Assembly (NCBI RefSeq): GCF_040954645.1
Contig: NC_092804.1
Span: 89,269,717-89,333,716 of the forward strand
DNA length: 64,000 nucleotides
Source of the DNA: Diabrotica undecimpunctata
Lineage: Eukaryota > Arthropoda > Insecta > Coleoptera > Chrysomelidae
Direction of reading: 5' to 3'
Each line of letters starts with the position of its first letter. Position 1 is the stretch's first letter. Shown piece after piece: positions 46,261-57,004 of this stretch. The translations under genes and the position numbers were made by a program. The notes below the pieces were generated by a model. It ran no database searches. It worked only from the letters and a program-made list of their open reading frames with translations, and was not told where the DNA came from.

Positions 46261-46709
46261 TGTTACGTAAAACAATATGAGTCATATTAAAAAAACATGT
46301 AAACATCTTGTTTATTCAATTCTGTTGTAGATTTTACGAGAGCCTTCGATTAGCCGACAGAAATTTACCTGAAATGATGAGTCATGGGCCACGACCAGTT
46401 GAAAAACTAGTTTTAGCTGTTGACCTGCTTCTAATTTATTCGATGGCGTTCCCGTTATGTTTGAGTCTGCTATAGGGAATTCCGGAACTAACGGAGGTTT
46501 ATATAAAGGAAAAATCTTATATGGAGAGGACAGTTAATTCTGAAGACGCGCTCGCGATATTTATTGTTACGCTCGCCTTTTAATAAATTATGTATTTTTA
46601 GTGATAAATAAATTAATATCAGTTATTGTGCTTTTTAATAAATTACGATAAGAACCCTTCGATAAAGACATTATAAATTAAAGACATAACAATTAATAAA
46701 TTCACAACA
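46261..46709 (+). repeat. 3' LTR of Gypsy copy 1
   Basis: 449 bp, two differences from the 5' LTR (both C/T). Confidence 0.96.
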
Positions 46710-46713
46710 ATAC

Positions 46714-47892
46714 TTATTCAAACTCAAATTTCACATTTCCAAAAAACCATAAATAACTTAAAATTTTTTTCAATATCCTAAGTTCTGCCTGCCGTGATAA
46801 CTTAACTCATTACTTCTTGAAGTTCTGTTCCAAAATGAACATGGCCACTGGCCAGTATTCGTTGTCCCTTTAATGACAAGGAAATCGATTCTATTGTAAA
46901 TCGATATATTAAATTGTATTATAAATTGCCTACTTTTACGGCGGCGAATTAGTAGCTATGTAGGGATTCGGTTTCATTATTTGAAAGATTTTGCTAACGT
47001 TCGAAGTGTTAGACTATTAACGATCGTATCGTTACATTGTATAAATCAGCGCGCTAAACACTCCAGTATTTTTTGTGCAAACCTGACGACGCGGCTTTAA
47101 GAAGATTCTGCCCCCTGAGTTCCCCCAGTGCACTGTGGAAGCAGAAGTGTTAGATCAACATCACAGGTACCGTTATTTGATTGCATACACACACAATATT
47201 TATATTAATTGATAAATTTACATATAACTTATTTTCGCATAAAAATAATACCAGCAAATAAATAAATAATTTTGAATGAGTGTTTCTCTTATAGAAATTA
47301 CATTTGTTCAGTGCCTTTTTAGTATTCATTATGTTTTGTTTTTCTAATTTAGTATATTCGTTAAATTTTCCTCTTTCATTTGATGTGTCACATGTTAGGA
47401 TTCGACTAGTTGTTTGTTTTTTCCTACGTCAGACGCCTTCTTTAGGTCAATAAATGCAAATGTACCTTATAGTGTGTCTATTGTCGTCCATTGTAATATA
47501 TGATGTCACATATGTCACTATACTTTCATGAATAACCAATATAGTATGTAGTGCTCTTCTAGCAGTCTCCATATCTATTTTTATATCTCAACATATTCAT
47601 AATATCATCCTACTTTCCTTGGATGTGTCTTATGTATGGATTCGGCGGGTTGTTTATTTTATGCTTAGTCAGAGGCCTTCTTCATATCAATAAATTAACA
47701 TTTATATTACAGCATATATAATAATATTCATAGTGTCATATATCTCGTATGTTACTATATATTCATTAATAACTCTAAAATTAGTTTTACTTTATAATTT
47801 TTAATTACCCCCGGTATAATTACTAATAAAAGTTTACATACATCGCAATAATTCCTTGAAATATTATATTATAAAGAAAATGTGTAGTTTGC
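46714..47892. other. AT-rich DNA with ~240-bp imperfect direct repeats
   Basis: No gene. Two imperfect copies of a ~240-bp block (about 47385-47620 and 47625-47780) share GGATTCG...GTTGTTT...GTCAATAAAT-type landmarks; a third relative of GTCAATAAATTAAAAT lies near 21350. At 47040-47160 a GC-richer stretch with a GTATAAAT TATA-like motif resembles part of an LTR. Confidence 0.45.
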
Positions 47893-48156
47893 TACATTTT
47901 CTATCATTTTATGTACAGCATTTCTTTCTTACGTGTTTCTACGTCAGATATTTTATACATTTTCCATCATTTTATGTACAGTATTTCTGTCTTACATGTT
48001 TCTATGTCAGATATGTTATACATTTTCAATCATTATTGTCCATGCTTTCTGCCTTACGTATTTCTATGTCAGATATTTTTATCATTTTATGTACACTAGT
48101 GTTTCTATGTTTGATATTTTAGACACTTTCTATCATTATTGTCCATGCTTTCTGCC
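47893..48156 (+). repeat. 62-bp satellite, short inverse array
   Basis: About four units of the repeat found at 11935-20260, in opposite orientation. The array is cut at 48156 by the 3' end of a non-LTR element and resumes at about 51119. Confidence 0.9.
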
Positions 48157-48174
48157 TTCTTCTTCTTCTGGTTC

Positions 48175-50993
48175 CTATCCGTTTCGGATGTTGGAAATCA
48201 TATTGGCAATCATGACCTTGCTCGCTGCGGCTCGAAACAGCTCCGTTGAGGATTTCTTAAACCATGTTCTTAAATTCCGCAGCCATGATATTCTCCTTCT
48301 ACCGGGTCCTCGCTTACCCTTGACTTTACCTTGCAGTATAGACAATAGCAGGGAGTAACGGTGCTGATTTCTCATAACGTGTCCCAGATATTGCAATTTT
48401 ATGCGTTTGATCGTAAACACAATCTCTGGTTCCTTCTTCATTTTTTCTAGAACTTCCTTGTTCGTGATCCTTGTTGCGTTCTGCACATACGATGACCTCA
48501 ATATAACAATTGGGGTCATCCTAAAGGGGGAGAGAAGATATTTTGTTCAATCTAGAACACGCTGGTTTCCCCCTTTTGGATTGGGTATGTATATTCAAAT
48601 AAAGAAAAGAAATGAAAACCAGTGGACTGTATAAAATTCTATTTTAACACGAAGTAAAAGCAATCATAAATATACATAACCCAATATACCTACAATTATA
48701 AATAAAGAAGAATATAAACTTAAAAGAAGAAGAATATATGTAGTACAAACTTACACACAAAAAGAGAACCATAAACAAAACAAAACTGTCGATTGTATAT
48801 ATACCACGTTATAGATAGAAATAATATACAAAAAAATTTAAAAATATGAATATATATGTCATATAAAAACAAATTATTAAACTCAATGCAAAAGTATACT
48901 CATAATACACATTATGAGTTAATATTAGGTAATAAAATACACAACACTGTGATATATATACAAAAAGAATAGTGAAATTATTATAATATGAAAAATATAC
49001 AAATCTACATAAAGGTAATGAAATGTTCTCAATCAAGTTCAATCGCGATCGCGGCACAACTGATAATAATTGGGCACCAAATAAACGTACTTGGCCCATG
49101 CAGCAACAAAATTATGGTGTATTGTAGCTTACCCCATAAATCATAGCACCAATCGCTATTACCAACAACGTCTTCAACGACGAATAACAGGAACCACAAA
49201 ATTTCTAATTTCAACTTTTCTGCATCAAACCGACTTCCTCGGTCAAAGGACCGCTGGCAAGTGTCTTAAGGTACTCTTAACCCAAACGCACACACATGTG
49301 TGTGGTTTGAGAGATAAAACTCCGACTCTGTTACATGACCGCAATGAAGTGTCTCGACGCGCTGATCTTAACTTCAAAAACACATATCCTTATCTGGCAT
49401 ATGGAACTCGCCCTTCTTATCTCGCAGATGGCTCCTTTTGGAATGTTTAGCCCTTAAAACTGCTGTGCCCTTGTACACGCAAATCTCGTTTAAATATACG
49501 GGGAGAATCGAAACTATTAAAAAGTCTGTTAATTTATTACAAATGTTTATATATCGTTGCGAAACTGCAACAATCCTTGCTGTCCATGATATTCTCAGCA
49601 TTCTTCTATAAAGCCACATCTCAAATTCTTCAAGTTTTTTAATAGTGGTGTCTGTAAGCGTCCATGCCTCCGCCCCGTACAACAACACAGAAAAAACATA
49701 GCATCTCAAATGTCTCATTTTTGTATCTAGGGATATGTTGTGACTTTTGAAGATGGCGCTCATTTTGTTATAGACCGTTCTTGCCTTTCCTATGCGGCAC
49801 TTTATTTCCTGTACATTGCTCCACTGTTCGTTTATAATGGTTCCCAGGTAGCAATACTGTTTTACTCGCTCTATCTGCGTCCCATTAATGTAAAGATGAG
49901 CCCCATTTATATTCTCCTTGCTGATAATCATTTGTTTCGTTTTGTGGGTATTAATGTTTAGTCCGTACTGTTGACTGTACTCGTTTATTCTGTCCATTAG
50001 CCTCTGAAGTCCCTCTAAACTATCTGCTATCACCATGGTGTTGTCGAAATATCTAACATAACGGCGATAGGATACATCCCTGTCTAACTCCGCGTAGTAT
50101 TTTTATGTGATCTGTTTCTTCTCCGTTAATTTTCATGTATGCGGTCTGATTCCAGTATAGTTCTGAAATTATTCTGAGGTCTTTGTCATCCAGGTCTGCT
50201 TCTTTTAAAATGTTTATCATCTTTTGATGTTGAACTCTGTCAAATGCCTTTTCATAGTCGATCAAGCACGCGTATACGTCGCAGTTAACGTCCCTGCATC
50301 TTTGAATCAGTACCTGTACTCCGAAAAGTGCCTCTCTGGTACCCACTGCGTTAATGAAGCCGAACTGTCTGTCCGATATTTGTTCCTCGCACTTCTTATA
50401 AATTCTTCCATGGATGACTCTAAGAAACAGTTTCAACATGTGGCTCATTAGGCTGATTGTTCGATATTCTTCGCACTTTTTAGCCCCCTGTTTTTTAGGT
50501 ATTGCTATGAATTCTGATTCTAGCCATTTATCACTGATGATTCCTGTATTGTATATTTTATTGAAGACAGCCGTGATCCAATTTATTCCTTCTTCCTCCA
50601 AGAGTTTTAAAAATTCAGCTTCGATATTATCAGCCCTACAGCTTTCCTGCTTTTCGTCCGTTTTATTGCTTCTTCTACCTCGGATTTAAGTATGTCCGGG
50701 CCCGTCATCCTCTCTGAAAATGGATGCCTATAATCCGTTCTTTGATCTTGAAAAAGTGTCTCCAAATATATTCTCCATTTGTCTTTCATCTCTTGGGTGT
50801 CAATGATTAATTTTCCATTGGTGTCTATGAGTTTCATTTGTGTTCTCTTTTTAAAAGTACCCGTTATTTCTTTTACCCTTTTGTGTACATTAAAATTGTC
50901 ATGCTTGGCTTGTAGTCTTTCTATTTCTTTACATTTCTCTACAGCTTCTTTTTCTTTAGCTTCTCTTATTTTTCTTCTGATGTAAGCCTGCAT
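48175..50993 (-). pseudogene. Non-LTR reverse transcriptase, interrupted and frameshifted
   Basis: Segments in order: 50993-50607 (Arg-Arg-Lys-Ile-Arg-Glu-Ala-Lys, then Lys-Ser-Arg-Lys-Ala-Val-Gly); 50601-50053 with Ile-Pro-Lys-Lys, Tyr-Arg-Thr-Ile-Ser-Leu, Gln-Phe-Gly-Phe, Asp-Tyr-Glu-Lys-Ala-Phe-Asp and Gly-Val-Arg-Gln-Gly-Cys; 50036-49560 with Lys-Thr-Lys-Gln-Met and Leu-Leu-Tyr-Gly-Ala-Glu-Ala-Trp-Thr-Leu; and 48480-48175 with Leu-Gly-His-Val-Met-Arg-Asn and Gly-Pro-Gly-Arg-Arg-Arg. The region expected to hold the catalytic Ala-Asp-Asp is lost between 50053 and 50036. The last two segments rejoin once the solo LTR is removed. Clade not settled. Confidence 0.85.
48472..49572. repeat. Solo LTR, 1101 bp, 5-bp target duplication
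   Basis: ATCCT duplicates (48467-48471, 49573-49577) flank a sequence starting TGTTGCG and ending TGCAACA, that is TG...CA with short inverted ends. Removing it restores the host RT frame across Ala-Arg-Ile-Thr-Asn-Lys. No retroelement coding lies inside. Orientation and family unknown. Confidence 0.85.
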
Positions 50994-51118
50994 TTTTTAT
51001 ATTCATCTTTATTTCCTTTAATTAACCTTCTGCGTTCCATTAAGTGAAGGATTTCTGAAGTCATCCAAGATTTCTTCTTTGTTTCTTTGTTTGGTTTCAG
51101 CAGATCTTGTTTAGTTTT

Positions 51119-51437
51119 CTTAATTATTCTATGATAGATATTTTACACATTTTCTGTCATTTTATGTACAGCATTTCTGTCTTACGTATTTCTATGTTAG
51201 ATATTTTATACATTTTCTATCATTTTATGTGCAGCATTTTTGTCTTACGTGTTTCTATGTTAGATATTTTATACATTTTCTATCATTATTATCCATGTTT
51301 TCTGCCTTACGTGTTTCTATGTCAGATATTTTACACATTTTCTATCATTTTATATACAGCATTTCTTTCTTCCGTGTTCCTATATCACATATTTTACACA
51401 TTTTCTATCATTTTATATACAGCATTTCTGTCTTAGA
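51119..51437 (+). repeat. 62-bp satellite, second part of inverse array
   Basis: About five units, both A and B types, continuing the array from 48156 on the other side of the non-LTR insert. Confidence 0.9.
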
Positions 51438-52790
51438 GTTACCGTAGCGTATTGTGGTAGTCATGTCTTTACTCGATGGCTGAGTTTTTCTTTTATATAA
51501 CATAATATATTTACTTTCAATTTTCACATCCAAAGTATATACTCTAAAACTATATATACTCGATAACTATATATACTCTAAAAATGTATTTAATTTAATT
51601 TTTCTTTGTTAATATACCTGAAACATCTTAACGTTGAATATTTGATGGTCCTTTACGGAGTATAAAAAGGATGGTCGACTTTTTCCTGCACGGATTCACG
51701 CCTGTGTACCTTCACGAAGGGAGTTGTACTTAAACCTATTAGTTGATCGTGAGACGGGACCTGCAAAGTGCGCTGTCAACTAGGGTTAGGTATATACAGT
51801 GCATTTCGTATGTTTTATAAACATGATCACAGGAAATTGTTGCGTGATGGCTATCGAAGAACTGTCTATGACCAACATATATTCTTACAGAGACCAATGT
51901 TCATTATCCACTTTAAAACAATAAATTACTTGCTCGTCATAGATAAACTATAGTATGCAAATATTTACGCTTACGTTTCGCCTTTCAGTTAACGTCTTGT
52001 GCGTCAAAATCAGATAAATAACAACGAAGATATAATGTAATGGTCTTTCGGCACATTAGTTTGTTTGAACATAATTTATGGATGGTAATCATTCGTTGGT
52101 TAGTCTTCGTCATAATTGGATTATATCTGAATATCATTGTAAAATGGTAATTGTTATAGATAAAATATAATATGCAAAAAATCGAAAAATAGTCATCTTG
52201 GAGATTTATGTATAGTAGTGGATATTTAGATAAGACTCTTGACTAATTATAAGTTCAGATGAGATCTGTGTGTATTAGTGAGTGTTCAGTGGAGACTCTT
52301 GTCGAATTGTACGTTCAGTGGAGATTTGTGTATAGTAGTGGTCGTTCAAATGTGGCTTGTAGAGAACGTTTAGGTCCTTATCGGTTTGTGATCATCCAAC
52401 TCATATCCATGTCGAGTAATATACGTTAGTTGTTTGAACATACTGGAAGAATGGTAAACATTCGTTTGTTAGTCCTCGTTATAATTGGATTATATCTGAA
52501 TATCGTTGTAAAATAGTAATTGTTGTAGATAAAATATAGTATGCAATAAAACGTTATCGTATACCAATAATCATATTTGTGAGTTGTGTATAGTAGTTAC
52601 TGTTCGGAGGATACTTGTAATGACTGCTCAGATGAGATTTATATATTTATGTATAGTAGTTGATGACCTACATTTCCGTCTTTTCTGTGGTGTCCAATAT
52701 AATACTTTTTGTTATTCTCTTGTCGCTCATTCTTTGGACGTGTCCATACCAGTGTAGTTGTGATGTCCTTCGTTATTCTGTGTTCTATGT
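51438..52790. repeat. Spacer of the right inverted-duplication arm
   Basis: Near-complement of 7500-8757 plus 11861-11934. It has the empty target site of the transposon at 8758-11860. The 61-codon frame at 51768-51953 mirrors 8311-8496. No gene. Confidence 0.85.
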
Positions 52791-52880
52791 CTTACGATTT
52801 TTTCATTTCTTACTCTGACAAATTTCGTTTTTCCGACAGATTTTCTTTAGCGATTGTTCTGTACCATCTTGCGTCTGGTA
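52680..52880 (-). pseudogene. Scrap of non-LTR ORF2 C-terminus
   Basis: The minus strand reads Asp-Ala-Arg-Trp-Tyr-Arg then, after frame changes, the Trp-Tyr-Gly-His-Val-type motif. It is the inverse and longer relative of 7488-7595. Confidence 0.4.
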
Positions 52881-53110
52881 TACGTCTGCTATACATCTGA
52901 TATGAGTTAGATCGCGTCTGTTATGTCTTATATGAGTTAGATTACTTCTGCTATACGTCTGCTATGCGTTAGATAGCGTCTGCTGTACGTCTGCTAGACG
53001 TCTGATGTACGTCTAATATACGTATGCTATACGTCTGATATGAGTTAGAACGCGTTAGATTGCGTCAGGTATAAGTATGCTATATGTTAGATCGCGTTAG
53101 ATATCTGTTA
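52868..53110. repeat. Degenerate TACGTCTGCTA repeat
   Basis: Short motifs such as TACGTCTGCTATACGTCTGA and GAGTTAGATCGCGT recur at irregular 10-30 bp steps. This block is missing from the left arm. Confidence 0.75.
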
Positions 53111-53159
53111 GCTGATGTTTAAGTATTGAAACTACGTTTTTAAATATATTAATATAGCG

Positions 53160-54450
53160 TGGTTGTCGTTTTAGCTATGTCTTTGCGTTTGTTTTTTGTG
53201 ATAACATATTCATTAGCCCATCCTATTTCATTTATCGCTTCATACGTAGTAATTGAACTAATAACAACGAAGATATGATATAGTGCCGTTTTGGCAATGT
53301 TACCATGTTTGATTTTACTGTTGTCATATTCGATATCCCATCCTCTTTAATTTGACGTCTCATACGTTAAAATCTGACTAATAACAACAAAGAAACGATA
53401 TAGTGCCGTTTTGGCAATGTTGCCATGTTTGATTTTACTGTTGTCATATTCAATATCCCATTCCCTTTCATTTAACGTCTTACGCATAGTAATCTGACGA
53501 ATAACGATGGACATACGATATAGTGCCGTTTTGGCATTGTCTTTGCATTTGTTTTTTGTTCTAACATAGTCATTACCAATTCCCCTTTCCATCGATACCT
53601 TGCACGTTGTTGTACGTTGAGCCGTTTAGACGTTACAAACTTAGTCTCCATTTGGCAATACCGCCATCTTTGTTTTTTATGTTAACATATTTCCTCTCCC
53701 CTTTATTTGACACCTCGAATATCACGATCGGACAAATAACAACGGAGATACAATGTAATACCGTTTTGACGATGTCTTTGCGATTGTTTTTTGGGATAAC
53801 ATATTCATTAGCCCACCCTCTTTCATTTACCGATTCATACGTAGTAATTGAACCAATAACAACGAAGGTACGATATAGTGCCGTTTTGGCAATGTTGCCA
53901 TGTTTGATTTTATTGTTGTCATATTCAGTATGTCATTCTCTTTCATTTGACGTCTCATACATCAAAATCGGACCAATAGAAACGGAGATACGGTATAGTG
54001 CCGTTTTGGCAATGTCTTGTCTTTGTTTTTTTGTGTTAGCGTATTCGATATCCCCGCCTCTTTTATTTAACGTGTTACACATATTAATCTGACGAATAAC
54101 GATGGAGATACGATATAGTGCCGTTTTGGTATTGTCTTTGCGTTTGATTTTTATTTTAACATATTCGCTACCACCTCCCCCTTCCATCGATACCTTGCAT
54201 GTTGTTGTACATTGAGCTGTTTAGACGTTACAAGCTTAGTGTCCTTCTGGCAATGTCTTTGTCTTTGTTTTTGTGTCTACGTATTTGATGGCCCCTCCCC
54301 TTTCCATCGAGACTTTGCACGTTGTTGTACGTTGAGCCGTTTAAACGTTACAAGCTTAGTGTCCTTTTGGCAATGCCGCCATCTTTGTTTTTGCTTTAAT
54401 GTATTCGTCACCCCCTACACTTTCCGACGATACCTCACACGTCACGATCC
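53160..54450 (+). repeat. ~120-bp satellite, right array (about eleven units)
   Basis: The marker ATAGTGCCGTTTTGGCAATG recurs near 53280, 53400, 53520, 53640, 53760, 53880, 54000, 54120, 54240 and 54360. The two unit flavours seen at 6884-7480 are present in inverse orientation. No protein motif in the open stretches. Confidence 0.85.
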
Positions 54451-54572
54451 GATGAGCCGTCGCGCCTCCACCACAAAAAGCCAAAAATGACCAGAATGGA
54501 CCTTAGATTTTCTTATGGAGATTTATATGGAAAAATGACCGATTTTGGGTTAGAACTCTCCTAGCTCTTTTA

Positions 54573-54638
<66 letters not shown>
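54573..54638. repeat. (TA)n microsatellite
   Basis: About 32 uninterrupted TA pairs directly after the right arm of the inverted duplication. Confidence 0.97.
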
Positions 54639-54643
<5 letters not shown>

Positions 54644-54649
54644 GATATT

Positions 54650-55646
54650 TAAAGTCTTGGTGCGCCAAGCAATAATTAGCTAATTAATTTTTTTGATTAA
54701 TTAAAATTATCTAGATGATATGATTATGACTCTATCACAATTTTTAATTCTTTTATCTCAGGGTTAAATTCGTGCTTCAATATCTATGCTATTACATGTG
54801 AAAGGTAAGGTCCAGAGAATACCGGAATAATAAAAACACATATGATCTAACACTATATATTGAAATAAAAATAATGAAATAATTCACACTCAAAAGTTTT
54901 CAATAAACAAATCTCATATAATGATTCTCAAAAATTTTGTTCTACATACGAGAACAATCAAATTTAATGGTACAACCAATATTAATTGAAATCTCAAAAT
55001 TCCGAACTATTCTAACTCTCCTAATCAATATTTATATCCTTTCCAAATTAAGTGTAAAAATTGTGTTATCAATAAAAGAAAAAACTGCAGAAAACAAAAT
55101 ATCTCCCTCTGATGATGAGTGGTCCAAATCCTTGTTCCTTATAGACTGTATTATCTCCTCTCAACCGCTCCCTATGTAATCAGCAATCTTACACAGATTG
55201 TTGCAAGTATATCGTCCTTAATGATCTCCTTCAAAAGCACAAATCATTCAAATTATGATAGCCTTTTCTCCTCTCGATAAACTGAATCTCTCGTTGGCCC
55301 GAGTGAAAAATGACTCTTGGAATATCTTCTCTTTACGATAAACTGAATCTCTCGTTGGCCTGAACAGTGACTCTTGGAATATAAGTAGAGAAATATGACT
55401 TACAATATTTTGCTGCTTCAGCCTCTGTCAGATACACTAACTCCACAAAAACTCACTAACATTCAACACTACTGCTTGCTACATTTCAGGAACCGCCAGA
55501 GAACAATCCCTGTTCCTCTTACAGACTTGGAAACCAACTGATTATATCTTTCTCCCCTTCAATCTCGCTAAACTTTTTCCTACATAATTATCCCACCTTT
55601 TTCAATCTCCGCCAATCAAAACTCGTCACAATTCCCCCATTTTTTC
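54650..55646 (-). other. Possible LTR with adjacent PPT and PBS
   Basis: On the minus strand AAAAAATGGGGGAAT (about 55631-55646) is followed by TGTGACGAG, an LTR-like start. About 950 bases on, TTGGCGCACCAAG (about 54657-54669) resembles a primer-binding site. A 62-bp internal tandem duplication lies at 55274-55397. No coding and no partner LTR was seen, so this is tentative. Confidence 0.35.
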
Positions 55647-56037
55647 ATTTCGATAACCAACAAATTTTTACCTATAATTATAAATTTCCTAAAACTTATT
55701 TACAAATAATATTTTCTATAATTCTTAAAAACTAACAGAAACCTCTATCTAAAATCTCTTCTATTTGTCCCTAATCACTGCATTAATGTATTTTGGAAAA
55801 CCCCGTTCAATTGTCTTTTTGTTTTCACTTAAAATTATGCGGGTCACTCAAGTATAACAAAGAAATAATTTATGCAAAGCTTACTTTTTGTTTGGTACAG
55901 GTAATTCAAGAAATTAATAGCTCTCCTTCTTCGAAATGTTTGTTGGATATTATCCTACTTATCTGAATTATTTTAATGTTATTGAATTTTGAAATATTTT
56001 TAAACAAACCAACATTTTTCTCGATTTCACATATCAT

Positions 56038-56092
<55 letters not shown>

Positions 56093-57000
56093 CCTTTATC
56101 ATTCATTAACATTATGATACTTTTGTGTGACTGATGTTTCGGAATTATTTTTATTTAACTTTTATCATACTTTTCAACTCATTCTGTACGCTTAATTATT
56201 ATTAGTAGCCATGGCAGATAAAATCGAAACCATTTATCGAGATTCTCATACATCTCTCAACCTCGTCTCAACTTAATTCATTGACTTCTACTGCTCATTC
56301 TACTCACTCTCGATCATGTCATGATTTCAATATTCCAATAAAATGTCCGTTTCCTCTAGTTTCGTCAGTGCCGCAAAGCACCCGAAGGTAACTAATCAAC
56401 ATGTTACATTTGTCTTGTGCTCTGGTTTTCATCTTTTTCATATAAATTTTAATAATTTTTTTATGACTAAACCGCCTCAAGAACTTTCTCGTTGGTTAAA
56501 CAACATAATTCTTATGTATGCTGCTTGATTTCACCTCATTTAGTCGCTACATGTGTTCGCACAAATGTAGGGTTGCAAATCACTGCACCACACTTTTCAT
56601 CATTTTAACCAACTGTCAAATTAACAGTACTTCTTCAGACACCAACATGAAGTAAAAAGCTCTCAGTTAATTTTGGTTCGACTTCTCTAATGAATTCAAA
56701 TTTTTGACGTAACCACGTTTAATGTCCTCATCTGTTTCTATCCACATGTTTGATGCGTAGCAAATATGTTTTCGGCAATTTTTCATAAAATTCGTATCCT
56801 GCTTGATACAGGCTCCATAGCCAATTTTATTTCGGACAGTTGTGTTCGGTGGTGAGGGCTTTCTCGTAATAAAGTATCAATCACTGTGGAAGGTCTGAAC
56901 AGAATGTCGACATGTACTTCTCAATGTACTACTTTCTGTCTCATTAAGCCATGTAATCGTGACGGTCTGATTTTATCGTTGGATACAATTGGTCATACCA
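55647..57000. other. AT-rich DNA without a gene; (AT)n at 56042-56091
   Basis: No coding motif. The (AT)n run has about 25 pairs. The last part may be degraded upstream RT of the Penelope element. Confidence 0.5.
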
Positions 57001-57004
57001 TAAA

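Larger units (their letters stand above)
42747..46280 (+). pseudogene. pol: Gypsy copy 1 pol: RT, RNase H, integrase, macro domain, CCCH finger
   Basis: Open for 1124 codons to TAG 46119-46121, then open again to TGA 46278-46280 inside the 3' LTR. RT: Tyr-Leu-Asp-Asp at 43416-43427. RNase H: Asp-Thr-Asp-Ala-Ser, then Thr-Asp-His-Ala-Ala-Leu-Lys. Integrase: His/Cys zinc site (about 44577-44690), Asp in Leu-Asp-Ile-Ala-Gly-Pro, Asp in Ser-Asp-Gln-Gly, Glu in Val-Glu-Arg-Met-Asn, then Gly-Pro-Tyr module. Residues ~990-1120 (45714-46106) read as a macro domain. A CCCH finger follows at 46143-46199. The RT, RNase H and integrase catalytic residues look intact; lesions are the upstream frameshift and the TAG (a Trp codon in copy 2). 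Confidence 0.93.
40168..46709 (+). mobile_element. Gypsy retrotransposon copy 1, complete ends, 6542 bp
   Basis: Two 449-bp LTRs (40168-40616, 46261-46709) are flanked by ATAC duplicates (40164-40167 and 46710-46713). The LTRs differ at only two positions by eye, so insertion was recent. The internal order is primer-binding site, gag with SAP, then PR, RT, RNase H, integrase, macro-type domain, CCCH finger and polypurine tract. Three coding lesions (TAA in gag, a 5-base deletion in pol, TAG near the pol end) are present in spite of its youth. It could have been moved by helper proteins from intact copies. Confidence 0.97.
48157..51118 (-). mobile_element. Non-LTR retrotransposon inserted in the satellite
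   Basis: Satellite units lie on both sides, so the element entered the array. RT coding runs on the minus strand from about 50993 to 48175. Endonuclease coding is absent, so it is 5'-truncated. The 3' end runs into a GAAGAAGAAG stretch. It carries a solo LTR at 48472-49572. Confidence 0.85.

Noticed and set aside
53607..54092. 161-codon frame in the right 120-bp array
   Set aside because: The frame follows the satellite period and has no domain; related units at 6849-7154 give a similar artefact.
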